A DNA stretch of 43,300 nt from an uncultured Stenotrophomonas sp. (GCA_946223375.1 CAMICU010000007.1:1-43300); one strand, 5' to 3'; positions 23,456-31,981 are shown, counted from the stretch's first letter. Notes: generated by a model not told the origin, from the sequence alone. Numbers and translations are program-made.

Positions 23456-24881
23456 TGACGCCACCAAGCCGGTAGCCCTGTTGGCGCGCGCGGGCGAGGC
23501 CCGCGACCGGCTGCGCGAGGCGCTGGTCGCTGCCGGCGGCCGCATCGTGCTCGAGGAAGACCCCAACACGCTGGAGGCCGGCAGCCTGCAGGCCACCGGT
23601 GCGCAGGTGGTGCTGGTGGCACTGGAGCCGGCGGTCGAGGATGCGCTGGAGCGGTTGGAGTCGGTGCTGGAAGCGCCGCAGCTGAGCCTGATGTTCGAGG
23701 AAGCCGAGCTGGCCGCCCGCCGTGAAGGCTGGGAGGCACAACGCTGGATCCGGCACATGGCGGCCAAGCTGCAGGGCCATGGCAATGTGTTGCCGCCGGG
23801 TTCGGAAGCCGAATCCGGCGAGCTGCTGGAGGTTGTTGCACCGGTGGCGGACGTGGCCGGCATCGAGATGCCGCTGGCGTTCGACGCCGATAGCGCGACC
23901 GGCGTCGAAGCCGGGCACACCGCCGATGCGCTCGCCGAGCCGTCGTTCGCGTCCACCGCGGCGACCGATTTCCAGGATTACGACGCGGCCTGGGACGGCG
24001 ACGCCGCGGCGGACGTGCCGGCAGCTGCGGCAGCGGTGGCCCGCGAGGACGCCGAGGTGCTGTCGTTCGAGGAATTGATCGCCGCGTCGGCGAGCCGGTC
24101 CGAGTCCGTGCCCCGGTCCGGTCCGCCGCCGTTGCCGCCGCTTGAGCCGAGCGCGGCGGCCGCACCGGTCGAGTCCTTGGTCGAGCCGGCCCGGCCGGCC
24201 GCGGCCACGCCGGACTTCAACAGCTGGTCGCTGGTCGAGGACGAGGGCTATGCGGTCACCCCGCAGGCAACGCCTGCGCCGGTGGCCGAGTCGCCGGCGC
24301 TGGACAGCCTGCTGACCAGCTCGCTGTCGCTGCTGGAGATCGAAGGCGAGGGCAGCGCCGACGCCGAGGGCGCGGTGCTGCTGATCGCCGGTATCGGCGG
24401 GCCGGATGCGGTACGCCGCGTGCTGGCCGGGCTGCCGGAGGATTTCGCGCGGCCGGTGCTGGTGCAGCTGCGCCTGGACGGCGGCCGCTATGCCAACCTG
24501 GTCAAGCAGATGGCGCGTGCGACCTCGCTGCCGGTGGGTCTGGCCGATCCGGGCCAGCCGCTGCTGGCCGGCAACATCTACATCCTGCCCGACGCCATCG
24601 GCATGGAGGCTGGCGCGGCCGGGCTGGTGTTCAGTGCCGTGCCCAATGGTCTGCTGACGGCGATGACGCCTTCGCGCAGTGCCGTGCTGATGCTCAGCGG
24701 CGCCGATACCGGGATGGTCGAGGACGTGCTGGCGTTCGCCGCGCGCGGTGGCTGGGTGGCCGGCCAGGTCGGTGAAGGCTGCTATGACCCCGCCGCGGCC
24801 AGCCAGCTGGCGGTGGCCGGCATGCCCTCCGGTGATCCGGAATACCTGGCGGCCGAGCTGGCCGTGCACTGCGCGATCTGA
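23442..24881 (+). CDS. Degenerate CheB-like protein of the Chp cluster (probably catalytically inactive)
   Basis: This protein of about 479 residues occupies the place of ChpB, the PilJ methylesterase. The N-terminal part (about 10-90) has a receiver-like strand/helix pattern (VALLARAGEARDRLREALVA, then AQVVLVALEP), but the usual phosphoacceptor Asp is A60. A variable Ala/Pro-rich linker leads to a CheB-like domain (about 310-479): LLIAGIGGPDAVRRVLAGLP fits the CheB start, but the catalytic GAS-TGG serine is replaced (AGIGG, 316-320). The QHMPPGF histidine segment reads VQLRLDGGRY and the GMGNDG aspartate segment reads SGADTGM. So the whole triad seems lost while the fold is kept. The start is GTG 23442, with GGGGA six bases upstream, overlapping chpA by 14 bp; ATG 23421 is an alternative. 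A regulatory or scaffolding role is likely. Confidence 0.82.
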
Positions 24882-24906
24882 TGCCGCTGCGTTCTAGGAA
24901 TCGACG

Positions 24907-25380
24907 ATGAGTTACGCAAACAACGACGAAGTACGCGGTGTCCTGATCCAGTCGGGCAACGAGCGCGTGCTGCTGCCCAATGCGACCGTGGCCGAGATGA
25001 TGTCGCGGGTACCGGTGGAGCCGCTCGCCGACGCGCCGGCCTGGCTGGTCGGCCAGATCGCCTGGCATGGCTGGAACGTGCCGCTGCTGTCCTACGCCGC
25101 GCTCAGCGGCCATGGCCACGAGAACGTGGGCAGCAACAACAAGGTGGTGGTGCTCAAGGCCCTGGGCGGCAACCCCGAGCTGCCGTATTTCGCGCTGCTC
25201 ACCCAGTCCTTCCCGCAGCTGATCGCGGTGCCGCGTGATGGCCTGCTGGCCGACGCCTCGGAGGAAAGCCTGCCCACCGGCGTGCATATGCGCGTGCTGC
25301 TGGGCGAGCAGAGTGCGCTGCTGCCGGACCTGGACGCGATCGAGAGCGCGGTGGTGGAAGCACTGGCCGCGGTCGGCTGA
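24907..25380 (+). CDS. chpC: CheW-like adaptor (ChpC-like)
   Basis: This 157-residue protein is a single CheW-like domain (RGVLIQSGNERVLLPNATVAEM, seen in two parts, then WLVGQIAWHGWNVPLLSY, the CheW strand pair). In Pseudomonas, ChpC is a second coupling protein that passes inputs other than PilI's to ChpA. AGGAA lies six bases before ATG 24907, and the gene follows the CheB-like gene by 25 bp. It is the last gene of the operon: a strong hairpin follows within 25 bp of the stop. The symbol rests on cluster position and the CheW fold. Confidence 0.85.
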   Translation: MSYANNDEVRGVLIQSGNERVLLPNATVAEMMSRVPVEPLADAPAWLVGQIAWHGWNVPLLSYAALSGHGHENVGSNNKVVVLKALGGNPELPYFALLTQSFPQLIAVPRDGLLADASEESLPTGVHMRVLLGEQSALLPDLDAIESAVVEALAAVG

Positions 25381-25402
25381 GTTTCCCGGGGGCTTGAACA
25401 GC

Positions 25403-25426
25403 AAGGCCGCGCATTCGCGCGGCCTT
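25403..25426. terminator. Hairpin terminator between chpC and rsmE (probably bidirectional)
   Basis: A perfect 10-bp inverted repeat (aaggccgcgc, loop attc, gcgcggcctt) lies 22 bp after the chpC stop and 37 bp after the rsmE stop on the other strand. The trailing T-run is short, so strength is uncertain, but position between convergent genes supports a terminator. Confidence 0.7.
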
Positions 25427-25462
25427 CTGCATTGCGGGCCTCCGCTGCGGTGCGGCCCTGCC

Positions 25463-26197
25463 TTACAGGTCGCCCAGCCGTGCCTGCAGTGCGGCGATCG
25501 CGGCCAGTCCTGCGGTTTCGGTGCGCAGGATGCGCGGACCCAGCTGCAGCCCCTGGAAGCCGGCATCGGCCAGCTGCTGCCGATCGCGCGGAGACCAGCC
25601 GCCTTCGGGACCGATCGCGATCACCACGCCCTGTGCCGGTGCCGCCGGCAGTGCCGCCAGCCGATGTTCACCCTGCGGGTCCAGGGTCAGCCGCAGGGTC
25701 TGCTGCGGCAGGCTGGCGGCTGCCGCGGCCAGCGCCTGCGGCGCACCGATGTCGGGAATGCGGGCGCGCCCGGACTGGCCACAGGCCGAGCCGACCACGC
25801 TGCGCCAGTGCGCGATGCGCTTCTCCGCACGGGCGGCATCCAGCTTGACCTCGGTGCGTTCGGCGTTGACCGGGATGATCGCGGTGACGCCCAGCTCGGT
25901 GGCCTTCTGCAGGATCAGGTCCATCTTCTCGCCACGCGCGATGCCCTGCAGCAGGGTGATCGGCAGGGGGGATTCGGTATCGACCGGTTGCGCCGACTCG
26001 ATCCGCACCTGCACCTCGCGCTTGCCGATGCTGCTCAGCGTGGCCGGGTAGTCATGGCCGTCGCCGTTGAACAGCACGCAGCCATCCCCTTCGCGCAGGC
26101 GCATCACCCGCACCAGGTGGTTGGCGGTTTCCTCGGGCAGTGCCAGGGTCTGGCCGGCCGCCAGTGGCAGCGCGACCGGGCAACGGGTCAGGCGCAT
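25463..26197 (-). CDS. rsmE: 16S rRNA m3U1498 methyltransferase
   Basis: RsmE is a SPOUT-fold enzyme that methylates N3 of U1498 in the decoding region of 16S rRNA within the assembled 30S subunit, using S-adenosylmethionine. The 244-residue protein has the N-terminal PUA-like part (HLVRVMRLREGD) and the knotted C-terminal domain with ATELGVTAIIPV, IGPEGGW (195-201) and LGPRILRTETA (219-229), the cofactor-binding signature. GGAGG lies upstream of ATG 26197. It is convergent with chpC and divergent from nudE. Confidence 0.96.
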   Translation of the reverse strand: MRLTRCPVALPLAAGQTLALPEETANHLVRVMRLREGDGCVLFNGDGHDYPATLSSIGKREVQVRIESAQPVDTESPLPITLLQGIARGEKMDLILQKATELGVTAIIPVNAERTEVKLDAARAEKRIAHWRSVVGSACGQSGRARIPDIGAPQALAAAAASLPQQTLRLTLDPQGEHRLAALPAAPAQGVVIAIGPEGGWSPRDRQQLADAGFQGLQLGPRILRTETAGLAAIAALQARLGDL

Positions 26198-26244
26198 CGG
26201 CGTGCCTCCGGGTGACGGTACGGCGGGGGGACGGGCGGGTCTGC

Positions 26245-26250
26245 TAGCAT
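26245..26250 (+). promoter_or_regulatory. -10 element upstream of nudE
   Basis: TAGCAT sits ten bases before an ATG at 26260 and 72 bp before nudE. If transcription starts about seven bases downstream of it, the RNA would begin almost at that ATG. No matching -35 is visible in the G-rich sequence before it. Confidence 0.4.
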
Positions 26251-26259
26251 CTCGGGCTC

Positions 26260-26325
26260 ATGAAAACGTATCTGCCAATGCGCATTCTATCGTCCGTCCG
26301 CCGTCCTGCCGGGAGCGGCGCATGA
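26260..26325 (+). CDS. Possible 21-codon leader ORF overlapping nudE
   Basis: ATG 26260 opens a 21-codon frame beginning MKTYLPMRIL whose TGA overlaps the nudE ATG as ATGA. The predicted transcription start is only a few bases upstream, so it would be translated as a leaderless or nearly leaderless ORF. nudE also has its own GGGAG (26311-26315), so coupling is possible but not required. The peptide resembles no family I know. Confidence 0.3.
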   Translation: MKTYLPMRILSSVRRPAGSGA

Positions 26326-26870
26326 GCCGCCGGCTGCCGGTGATCCACAAGGTCGAGGCCGAGAGCATCGGCCCGTTCCAGCAGGAACAGCTGGATCTGG
26401 AGTTCTCCAACGGCGAGCGCCGGCACTTCCAGCGCCTGGTCAGCCGCGGGCATGGGGCGGTGGTGGTGGTGCCGATGCTCGATGACCAGACCGTGCTGCT
26501 GGTGCGCGAGTACGCCGCCGGCCTGCACCGCTATGAACTGGGCCTGGTCAAGGGCCGCATCGACGCCGGCGAGAACCCGCTGGAAGCGGCCAACCGCGAG
26601 CTCAAGGAAGAGGCCGGCTACGGCGCCCGCTCGCTGGAGGTGCTGCGCGCGTTGACGCTGGCGCCGACCTATATGAGCCACCAGTCCTGGCTGGTGCTGG
26701 CGCGCGACCTCTACCCCGAGCGCCTGGTCGGCGACGAGCCGGAGGAACTGGAAGTGGTGCCGTGGAAGCTGGCCGAACTGGACCAGCTGATGCTGCGCGA
26801 GGACTTCTCCGAAGGCCGCTCGCTGGCGGCCCTGTTCATTGCCCGTGAATGGCTGGGACGCAACACATGA
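26322..26870 (+). CDS. nudE: NudE, Nudix hydrolase of ADP compounds
   Basis: NudE cleaves the pyrophosphate of ADP-ribose, NADH, Ap3A and similar compounds, a housecleaning role in the cytoplasm. The 182-residue protein carries a complete Nudix box: G78, E84, R92-E93 and E96-E97 at the canonical spacing, followed by LTLAPTYMSHQSWLVLARDLYPE as in NudE (seen in two parts). The start ATG has GGGAG six bases upstream. Its stop overlaps the cysQ ATG (ATGA). This nudE-cysQ pairing is common in gammaproteobacteria and links nucleotide clean-up enzymes. Confidence 0.93.
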   Translation: MSRRLPVIHKVEAESIGPFQQEQLDLEFSNGERRHFQRLVSRGHGAVVVVPMLDDQTVLLVREYAAGLHRYELGLVKGRIDAGENPLEAANRELKEEAGYGARSLEVLRALTLAPTYMSHQSWLVLARDLYPERLVGDEPEELEVVPWKLAELDQLMLREDFSEGRSLAALFIAREWLGRNT

Positions 26871-27682
26871 GCATTCTTGACGACGACCGGCGCGAAGCCG
26901 TCATCGGCATCGCCGCCGACGCCGGTGCGGCGATCATGCAGGTCTATGCCAACGGTTTCGACGTCGTGCAGAAGGCCGATGACAGCCCGGTCACCAGCGC
27001 CGACCTGGCCGCGCACCGGCTGATCGTGCAGGGCCTTGCGCAGCTCACACCGGAGGTGCCGGTGCTGTCGGAGGAATCGGCGCAGCTGCCCTGGGAAGCC
27101 CGCCGCCAGTGGCAGCGCTACTGGCTGGTCGATCCGCTCGATGGCACCCGCGAATTCATCAAGCGCAATGGCGAGTTCAGCGTGAACATCGCCTTGATCG
27201 AGGACGGCCTGCCGGTGTTCGGCGTGGTCCAGGCACCGGTGACCGGCGTCGTCTGGCATGCCACCCGCGGCGCGTCCGCGTACCGGCGCGCGGATGGCCA
27301 GCAGCAGCGCATCCAGACCCGCGTGCCGCCGACTGCGCCGCTGCGCGTGGCCGCCAGCCGTTCGCATCGCGGCCCGCGCACCGAGGAACTGCTGTCGCGG
27401 ATGGGCGACATCGAACTGGTCGCGCAGGGCTCCTCGCTGAAGTTCTGCCGCATCGCCGAGGGCTCGCTGGACGTCTACCCGCGGCTGGGCCCGACCAGCG
27501 AGTGGGATACCGCCGCCGGCCAGTGCGTGCTGGAAGCGGCTGGCGGCGTGCTGCTCGCGGCCGACACCGGTGAGCCCTTCCACTACAACCGCCGCGCCCG
27601 CCTGCTCAACGGCGACTTCGTCGCGCTCGGCGATCCCGCGCTGCCATGGCAGACGTGGGTGGCCGGTCTGCTGCACCACTGA
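26867..27682 (+). CDS. cysQ: CysQ, 3'(2'),5'-bisphosphate nucleotidase
   Basis: CysQ removes the 3'-phosphate of PAP (and of PAPS), a by-product of sulfate assimilation that inhibits other enzymes. The 271-residue protein belongs to the inositol monophosphatase superfamily: metal-binding SEESAQ (68-73), the signature DPLDGT (89-94) with EFIKRNGEFSVNIALIE after it, and the late metal ligand in WDTAAG (213-218). The start ATG overlaps the nudE stop, indicating translational coupling. mazG follows after 11 bp. Confidence 0.95.
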   Translation: MSILDDDRREAVIGIAADAGAAIMQVYANGFDVVQKADDSPVTSADLAAHRLIVQGLAQLTPEVPVLSEESAQLPWEARRQWQRYWLVDPLDGTREFIKRNGEFSVNIALIEDGLPVFGVVQAPVTGVVWHATRGASAYRRADGQQQRIQTRVPPTAPLRVAASRSHRGPRTEELLSRMGDIELVAQGSSLKFCRIAEGSLDVYPRLGPTSEWDTAAGQCVLEAAGGVLLAADTGEPFHYNRRARLLNGDFVALGDPALPWQTWVAGLLHH

Positions 27683-27693
27683 ATACGACGCCC

Positions 27694-28545
27694 ATGTCCG
27701 CAACCGAACCGACACCGCGCACCGCGCACCGCGGCGAGCTGAATGACATCGCCACCCTGCGGGGGATCATGGCCCGCCTGCGCGATCCGCAGGGCGGTTG
27801 CCCGTGGGACCTGCAGCAGGATTTCGCCAGCATCGCGCCGTACACGGTGGAGGAGGCCTACGAGGTCGCCGACGCGATCGACCGCAACGACCTGGTCGAG
27901 CTGAAGGATGAACTGGGCGATCTGCTGCTGCAGGTGGTCTTCCATGCGCAGATGGCCAGCGAGCAGGGCGCGTTCGACTTCGGTGACGTGGTGGCCTCGA
28001 TCAGCGCCAAGATGATCCGCCGCCATCCGCATGTGTTCGCCGACACCGAGGTGGACGGGGCCGCTGATGTCAGCGCCAACTGGGAAGAGATCAAGCGTGC
28101 CGAGCGGGCCGCCAAGGGCGAGCAGGACAGCTCGGCGCTGGCCGGCATCGCGCGCGGCCTGCCGGAATGGCAGCGGGCGGTGAAGCTGCAGTCGCGCGCC
28201 GCGCGCACGGGTTTCGACTGGCCGCAGGTGCAGCCGGTGCTGGACAAGCTGCGCGAGGAGGTCGACGAGGTGCAGGCCGAGTTCGCCGCCGCCCCGGTGG
28301 CCGACAACCAGGCGCGGCTGCAGGAGGAGATCGGCGACGTGCTGTTCGTCTGCGCCAACCTGGCCCGGCATGCACGGGTGGATGTCGGTACCGCGCTGCG
28401 CCAGGCCAACCTCAAGTTCGAACGCCGCTTCCGCGCGATGGAGGCGTTGGCGGCGGCGCAGGGCGGCAGCATGCCGGCGCTGACGCTGGAGCAGCAGGAA
28501 GCGCTGTGGCAGGCAGTCAAGCGGGCCGAGAAGCCGGAGCGGTGA
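27694..28545 (+). CDS. mazG: MazG, nucleoside triphosphate pyrophosphohydrolase
   Basis: MazG hydrolyses NTPs and dNTPs to monophosphates and pyrophosphate. It can limit aberrant nucleotides and has been linked to ppGpp levels in E. coli. The 283-residue protein has two MazG repeats: the first with GGCPWDLQQDF, EEAYEVADAI and LKDELGDLLLQVVFHA, the second with EEVDEVQAEF and EEIGDVLFVCANLARH, giving the metal-binding EExE and ExxD pattern in each. ATG 27694 is the first sensible start after cysQ. The stop overlaps the GTG start of the next gene. Confidence 0.95.
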   Translation: MSATEPTPRTAHRGELNDIATLRGIMARLRDPQGGCPWDLQQDFASIAPYTVEEAYEVADAIDRNDLVELKDELGDLLLQVVFHAQMASEQGAFDFGDVVASISAKMIRRHPHVFADTEVDGAADVSANWEEIKRAERAAKGEQDSSALAGIARGLPEWQRAVKLQSRAARTGFDWPQVQPVLDKLREEVDEVQAEFAAAPVADNQARLQEEIGDVLFVCANLARHARVDVGTALRQANLKFERRFRAMEALAAAQGGSMPALTLEQQEALWQAVKRAEKPER

Positions 28546-28865
28546 AGACCACGCTGCTGTTCCTGCTGACCGCGCTGGCCGAGATCGTCGGCTGCTACCT
28601 GCCGTGGCTGTGGCTGCGCAAGCAGGGCAGCCCGTGGCTGCTGCTGCCGGCCGCGGCCAGCCTGGCGCTGTTCGCCTGGCTGCTGACCCTGCACCCGACC
28701 GCCAGTGGCCGCGTCTACGCCGCCTATGGCGGTGTCTATGTCTGCGTGGCGCTGCTGTGGCTGTGGCTGGTGGATGCGGTCAAGCCGACCCGCTGGGATC
28801 TGCTTGGCGGTGGGCTGTGCCTGCTCGGCATGGCCGTGATCATGTTCGCGCCGCGCAGCAACTGA
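28542..28865 (+). CDS. YnfA/UPF0060-family small membrane protein
   Basis: This 107-residue protein has four hydrophobic helices and the strongly conserved UPF0060 sequence LTALAEIVGCYLPWLWLRK, HPTASGRVYAAYGGVYV and LWLWLVDAVKPTRWD. The family resembles small multidrug-resistance transporters, and a few members have been reported to export drugs, but a general function is not established. The start is GTG 28542, overlapping the mazG stop (GTGA); the length then matches the family's 107-110 residues. It probably sits at the end of the nudE-cysQ-mazG transcript. Confidence 0.92.
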   Translation: MKTTLLFLLTALAEIVGCYLPWLWLRKQGSPWLLLPAAASLALFAWLLTLHPTASGRVYAAYGGVYVCVALLWLWLVDAVKPTRWDLLGGGLCLLGMAVIMFAPRSN

Positions 28866-28903
28866 AGGCCGTATGCTGCCGACGGGTCATTCCGGAGCAG
28901 GCC

Positions 28904-29206
28904 ATGTCGCGTTTCAGCAGCTTCAGCCAGTTCTACCCGTACTACCTGGAAGAGCACCGCAACCGCACCTGCCGGCGCCTGCATTTCATCGGCAGCTGCG
29001 CGGCGCTGCTGTGCCTGGCACTGGCGATCGGGCGGTGGCAGCCGGGCTGGCTGCTGGCGGCGCTGCTGTGTGGCTACGGGTTCGCCTGGGTCGGGCATTT
29101 CTTCTTCGAGAAGAACCGCCCGGCCACGTTCAGCCATCCGCTCTATTCATTCGCCGGTGACTGGGTGATGTTCAGCGACATCCTGCGCGGGCGCCTGCCG
29201 CTGTAG
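28904..29206 (+). CDS. DUF962 / Mpo1-like membrane protein
   Basis: This 100-residue protein belongs to the DUF962 (YGL010w/Mpo1-like) family: FSQFYPYYLEEHRN with RTCRRLHFIGS, two hydrophobic helices and GHFFFEKNRPATFSHPLYSF. Yeast Mpo1 is an Fe-dependent dioxygenase that shortens 2-hydroxy fatty acids, and the conserved histidines (EEH, LHF, GHF and SHP) are the presumed metal ligands. In bacteria the role is not settled. TATGCT at 28872-28877 may be its -10 and GGAG at 28893-28896 its ribosome site, so it may have its own promoter. Confidence 0.88.
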   Translation: MSRFSSFSQFYPYYLEEHRNRTCRRLHFIGSCAALLCLALAIGRWQPGWLLAALLCGYGFAWVGHFFFEKNRPATFSHPLYSFAGDWVMFSDILRGRLPL

Positions 29207-29254
29207 CGCCGGCACGGTGACCGATGGCCCGCGGCCGGCCCCGCTGACGCTGGC

Positions 29255-29260
29255 TATACT
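29255..29260 (+). promoter_or_regulatory. -10 element for the SPFH-NfeD operon
   Basis: TATACT lies 30 bp before the SPFH gene's ATG, in a 84-bp gap after the DUF962 gene. A strong ribosome site (AAGGAG, 29278-29283) follows. No good -35 is seen. Confidence 0.5.
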
Positions 29261-29290
29261 CGGGCATCGGTCATCACAAGGAGGGGGCTC

Positions 29291-30262
29291 ATGGGAAGCG
29301 GAGCGGGTGTTCTGGCATTGGTCGTTGCCGTGGCGGGCATCATCATTCTGTTCAAGACGGTGCGGATGGTGCCGCAGGGGTACGAGTGGACGGTGGAGAA
29401 GTTCGGCCGTTACACCCACACGATGACCCCCGGCCTGCACTTCCTGATTCCCGTCGTCTATGGCGTGGGCCGCAAGGTCAACATGATGGAGCAGGTGCTG
29501 GACGTGCCCAGCCAGGATGTCATCACCAAGGACAACGCGGTGGTGCGCGTGGACGGGGTGGTGTTCTTCCAGGTGCTGGACGCGGCCAAGGCCGCCTATG
29601 AGGTCGCCAACCTGGAGGTGGCGATGATCGCGCTGGTGCAGACCAACATCCGCACCGTGATCGGCTCGATGGACCTGGACGAATCGCTCAGCCAGCGCGA
29701 GACCATCAACGCGCAGCTGCTCAACGTGGTCGACCACGCGACCAATCCGTGGGGGGTGAAGGTCACCCGCATCGAGATCCGCGACATCCAGCCGCCGCGC
29801 GACCTGGTCGATTCGATGGCGCGGCAGATGAAGGCCGAGCGCGAGAAGCGCGCGCAGATCCTCGAGGCCGAGGGCCTGCGCCAGGCCGAGATCCTGCGTG
29901 CCGACGGCGAGAAGCAGGCCACCGTGCTCGAAGCCGAAGGCCGCAAGGAAGCCGCGTTCCGCGACGCCGAGGCACGCGAGCGCCAGGCCGAGGCGGAAGC
30001 CAAGGCGACCACGCTGGTGTCCGAGGCCATCGCCCAGGGTGACGTGCAGGCGATCAACTACTTCATCGCGCAGAAGTATGTGGAGGCGTTCGGCAAGCTG
30101 GCCAGCTCGCCCAACCAGAAGCTGGTGCTGATGCCGATGGAGGCCACCGGGGTGATCAGCTCCATCGCTGGCGTGGCGGAACTGGCCAAGGAGGCCTTCG
30201 CCAAGCAGGACGAACGCAAGCCGGCCGCGGCCCGCGGCAACCAGCCGCCGCTGGAGCGCTGA
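29291..30262 (+). CDS. SPFH/stomatin-family membrane protein (QmcA-like)
   Basis: This 323-residue protein has an N-terminal membrane segment (about residues 5-22), then an SPFH (band 7) domain beginning VRMVPQGYEWTVEKFGRY and including DVITKDNAVVRVDGVVFFQV and RIEIRDIQPPRDL. A long charged coiled coil follows (about 175-245, EREKRAQILEAEGLRQAEIL). Members form large ring assemblies at the inner membrane and are linked to membrane microdomains and protease control; E. coli QmcA is the closest relative I recall. AAGGAG precedes the ATG. The NfeD-like gene follows after 3 bp, the usual partner arrangement (as in E. coli qmcA-ybbJ). Confidence 0.93.
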   Translation: MGSGAGVLALVVAVAGIIILFKTVRMVPQGYEWTVEKFGRYTHTMTPGLHFLIPVVYGVGRKVNMMEQVLDVPSQDVITKDNAVVRVDGVVFFQVLDAAKAAYEVANLEVAMIALVQTNIRTVIGSMDLDESLSQRETINAQLLNVVDHATNPWGVKVTRIEIRDIQPPRDLVDSMARQMKAEREKRAQILEAEGLRQAEILRADGEKQATVLEAEGRKEAAFRDAEARERQAEAEAKATTLVSEAIAQGDVQAINYFIAQKYVEAFGKLASSPNQKLVLMPMEATGVISSIAGVAELAKEAFAKQDERKPAAARGNQPPLER

Positions 30263-30265
30263 GCC

Positions 30266-30697
30266 ATGCGCTGGGAAGTGGTGGCGTGGGCGGCCCTGGC
30301 GGTGGCGCTGTTCGCCGCCGAGGCGTTGGCACCCGGCGCATTCATGCTGTGGATGGGGATCGCCGCCGCGGCGGTGTTCCTCACCGTGTGGGCGTTCGAG
30401 GGCATGACCGTGCTCGCCCAGGTGATCCTGTTCGTGGTGCTGAGCTTTGTGTCCATCCAGGTCTATCGCACCTGGTTCCGCAAGCGCGGCCGGCAGAGCG
30501 ACCAGCCCCTGCTCAATCGCCGCGCCGAGCAGCTGGTCGGGCGCGTGGTGGTGCTGGAACAGGCCATCACCGATGGCAATGGACGGGCCAAGGTGGACGA
30601 CGCGTTGTGGGTCGTGGCCGGCCCGGACCTGCCGGTTGGCAGCCGCGTGCGGGTGGTCGCCGTGGACGGCATGACACTCAGGGTCCAGCCGGCCTGA
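30266..30697 (+). CDS. NfeD-like membrane protein (YbbJ-type), partner of the SPFH protein
   Basis: This 143-residue protein has two or three hydrophobic helices (about residues 5-60) and a C-terminal OB-fold domain (about 85-143: LVGRVVVLEQAITDGNGRAK, then DDALWVVAGPDLPVGSRVRV). NfeD proteins bind SPFH proteins and help organise them. This is the short form without the protease domain. It begins 3 bp after the SPFH gene. The gene ends 88 bp before gcvT. Confidence 0.9.
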   Translation: MRWEVVAWAALAVALFAAEALAPGAFMLWMGIAAAAVFLTVWAFEGMTVLAQVILFVVLSFVSIQVYRTWFRKRGRQSDQPLLNRRAEQLVGRVVVLEQAITDGNGRAKVDDALWVVAGPDLPVGSRVRVVAVDGMTLRVQPA

Positions 30698-30754
30698 AGC
30701 CGCCGGCGGCACCGTCGTGTGGCAGTGCCGCAGGTTTTCGTTTTGCCCATCTGG

Positions 30755-30760
30755 GATAAT
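30755..30760 (+). promoter_or_regulatory. -10 element for gcvT
   Basis: GATAAT (five of six matches to TATAAT) lies 25 bp before the gcvT ATG. Transcription would start near 30767, giving a leader of about 20 bases. The sequence before it is T-rich (gttttcgttttg) without a clear -35. The short leader leaves no room for a glycine riboswitch. Confidence 0.55.
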
Positions 30761-30785
30761 GTCGCCCCCTCTTCGTGGAACGGTC

Positions 30786-31892
30786 ATGACCCTGAAAACC
30801 CAGCTCAACGAAACCCACCGCTCGCTCGGCGCCAAGATGGTCGACTTCGGCGGTTGGGACATGCCCATCCACTACGGCTCGCAGATTGACGAGCACCACC
30901 TGGTGCGCCGCGCCGCCGGCATGTTCGACGTGAGCCACATGACCGTGGTCGACCTGAAGGGTGCCCGCACCCGCGAGTTCCTGCGCCACCTGCTGGCCAA
31001 CTCGATCGACAAGCTCAAGGTCACCGGCAAGGCGCTGTACTCGTGCATGCTCAACGCTCAGGGCGGCGTCATCGACGACCTGATCGTCTACTTCCTGGCC
31101 GAGGATTTCTTCCGCATGGTGGTCAATGCCTCCACCCGCGAGAAGGATCTGGCCTGGATCCGCCAGCATGCGGCCGCCTTCGACGTGGACGTGGTCGAGC
31201 GCGAGGAACTGGCGATCGTCGCCGTGCAGGGCCCGCAGGCGCGTGCGCTGGTCGCCGGCCTGGTGGCCGATGCCGACCGTGCCGCGCTGGACAAGCTCGG
31301 CCGCTTCGCCGCATTGGAGGTCACCTCCAGCGCCGGCGTGCCGCTGTTCGTCGCCCGCACCGGTTACACCGGCGAGGACGGCTACGAGGTGCTGCTGCCG
31401 CAGACCGAGGTGGTCGCGTTCTGGAATGCACTGCTGGAAGCCGGGGTGAAGCCGGCCGGCCTGGGCGCGCGCGACACGCTGCGGCTGGAAGCCGGCATGA
31501 ACCTGTACGGCCAGGACATGGATGAAACCATCAGCCCGTTCGAAGCCGCGCTGGCCTGGACGGTGACGCTGGACGAGGGCCGTGACTTCATCGGCCGCCC
31601 GGTGCTGGAGGCGCAGAAGGCCAACGGCAACGCACGCCAGATGATCGGCGTGGTCATGGACGAGAAGGGCGTGCTGCGCCACGGCCAGAAGGTGCTCACC
31701 GCGCAGGGCGAAGGCGAGATCCTGTCCGGCACGTTCTCGCCGACGCTGGGCAAGGCGATCGCCTTCGCACGCGTGCCGGCGGGCGAGCCGGCCGACGTGC
31801 GCGTGGACATCCGCGGCAAGGAAGTCCCGGTGCGCGTGGTCAAGTTCCCGTTCGTCCGTGACGGCCAGGCGCAGGCCGGCATCAACGTTTGA
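30786..31892 (+). CDS. gcvT: Aminomethyltransferase, glycine cleavage T protein
   Basis: GcvT takes the aminomethyl group from lipoylated GcvH and gives ammonia and methylene-tetrahydrofolate. The 368-residue protein has the family start LGAKMVDFGGWDMPIHY, GMFDVSHM, the folate-binding regions around ARTGYTGEDGYEVLLP, GLGARDTLRLEAGMNLYGQDM and a C-terminal barrel. GGAA (30777-30780) lies five bases before the ATG. An in-frame GTG further upstream would give an N-terminal extension that crosses the -10 element, so it is rejected. gcvH follows with its own -10; the gcvP gene is not in the window. Confidence 0.96.
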   Translation: MTLKTQLNETHRSLGAKMVDFGGWDMPIHYGSQIDEHHLVRRAAGMFDVSHMTVVDLKGARTREFLRHLLANSIDKLKVTGKALYSCMLNAQGGVIDDLIVYFLAEDFFRMVVNASTREKDLAWIRQHAAAFDVDVVEREELAIVAVQGPQARALVAGLVADADRAALDKLGRFAALEVTSSAGVPLFVARTGYTGEDGYEVLLPQTEVVAFWNALLEAGVKPAGLGARDTLRLEAGMNLYGQDMDETISPFEAALAWTVTLDEGRDFIGRPVLEAQKANGNARQMIGVVMDEKGVLRHGQKVLTAQGEGEILSGTFSPTLGKAIAFARVPAGEPADVRVDIRGKEVPVRVVKFPFVRDGQAQAGINV

Positions 31893-31935
31893 TACCCGGC
31901 GGTCCGGCCCGGGACTCACCCCGGGCGCGGTCCGC

Positions 31936-31941
31936 TAAACT
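31936..31941 (+). promoter_or_regulatory. -10 element for gcvH
   Basis: TAAACT in the 89-bp gcvT-gcvH gap lies 40 bp before the gcvH ATG. GGAG (31971-31974) serves as ribosome site. A T-run (31965-31971) is in the leader. No -35 match is clear. Confidence 0.45.
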
Positions 31942-31981
31942 AGCGATCCATCCCGACCATCGTTTTTTTCGGAGCAGTTCC

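Noticed and set aside
30698..30785. Glycine riboswitch upstream of gcvT
   Set aside because: The -10 element at 30755 leaves a leader of about 20 bases, too short for an aptamer.
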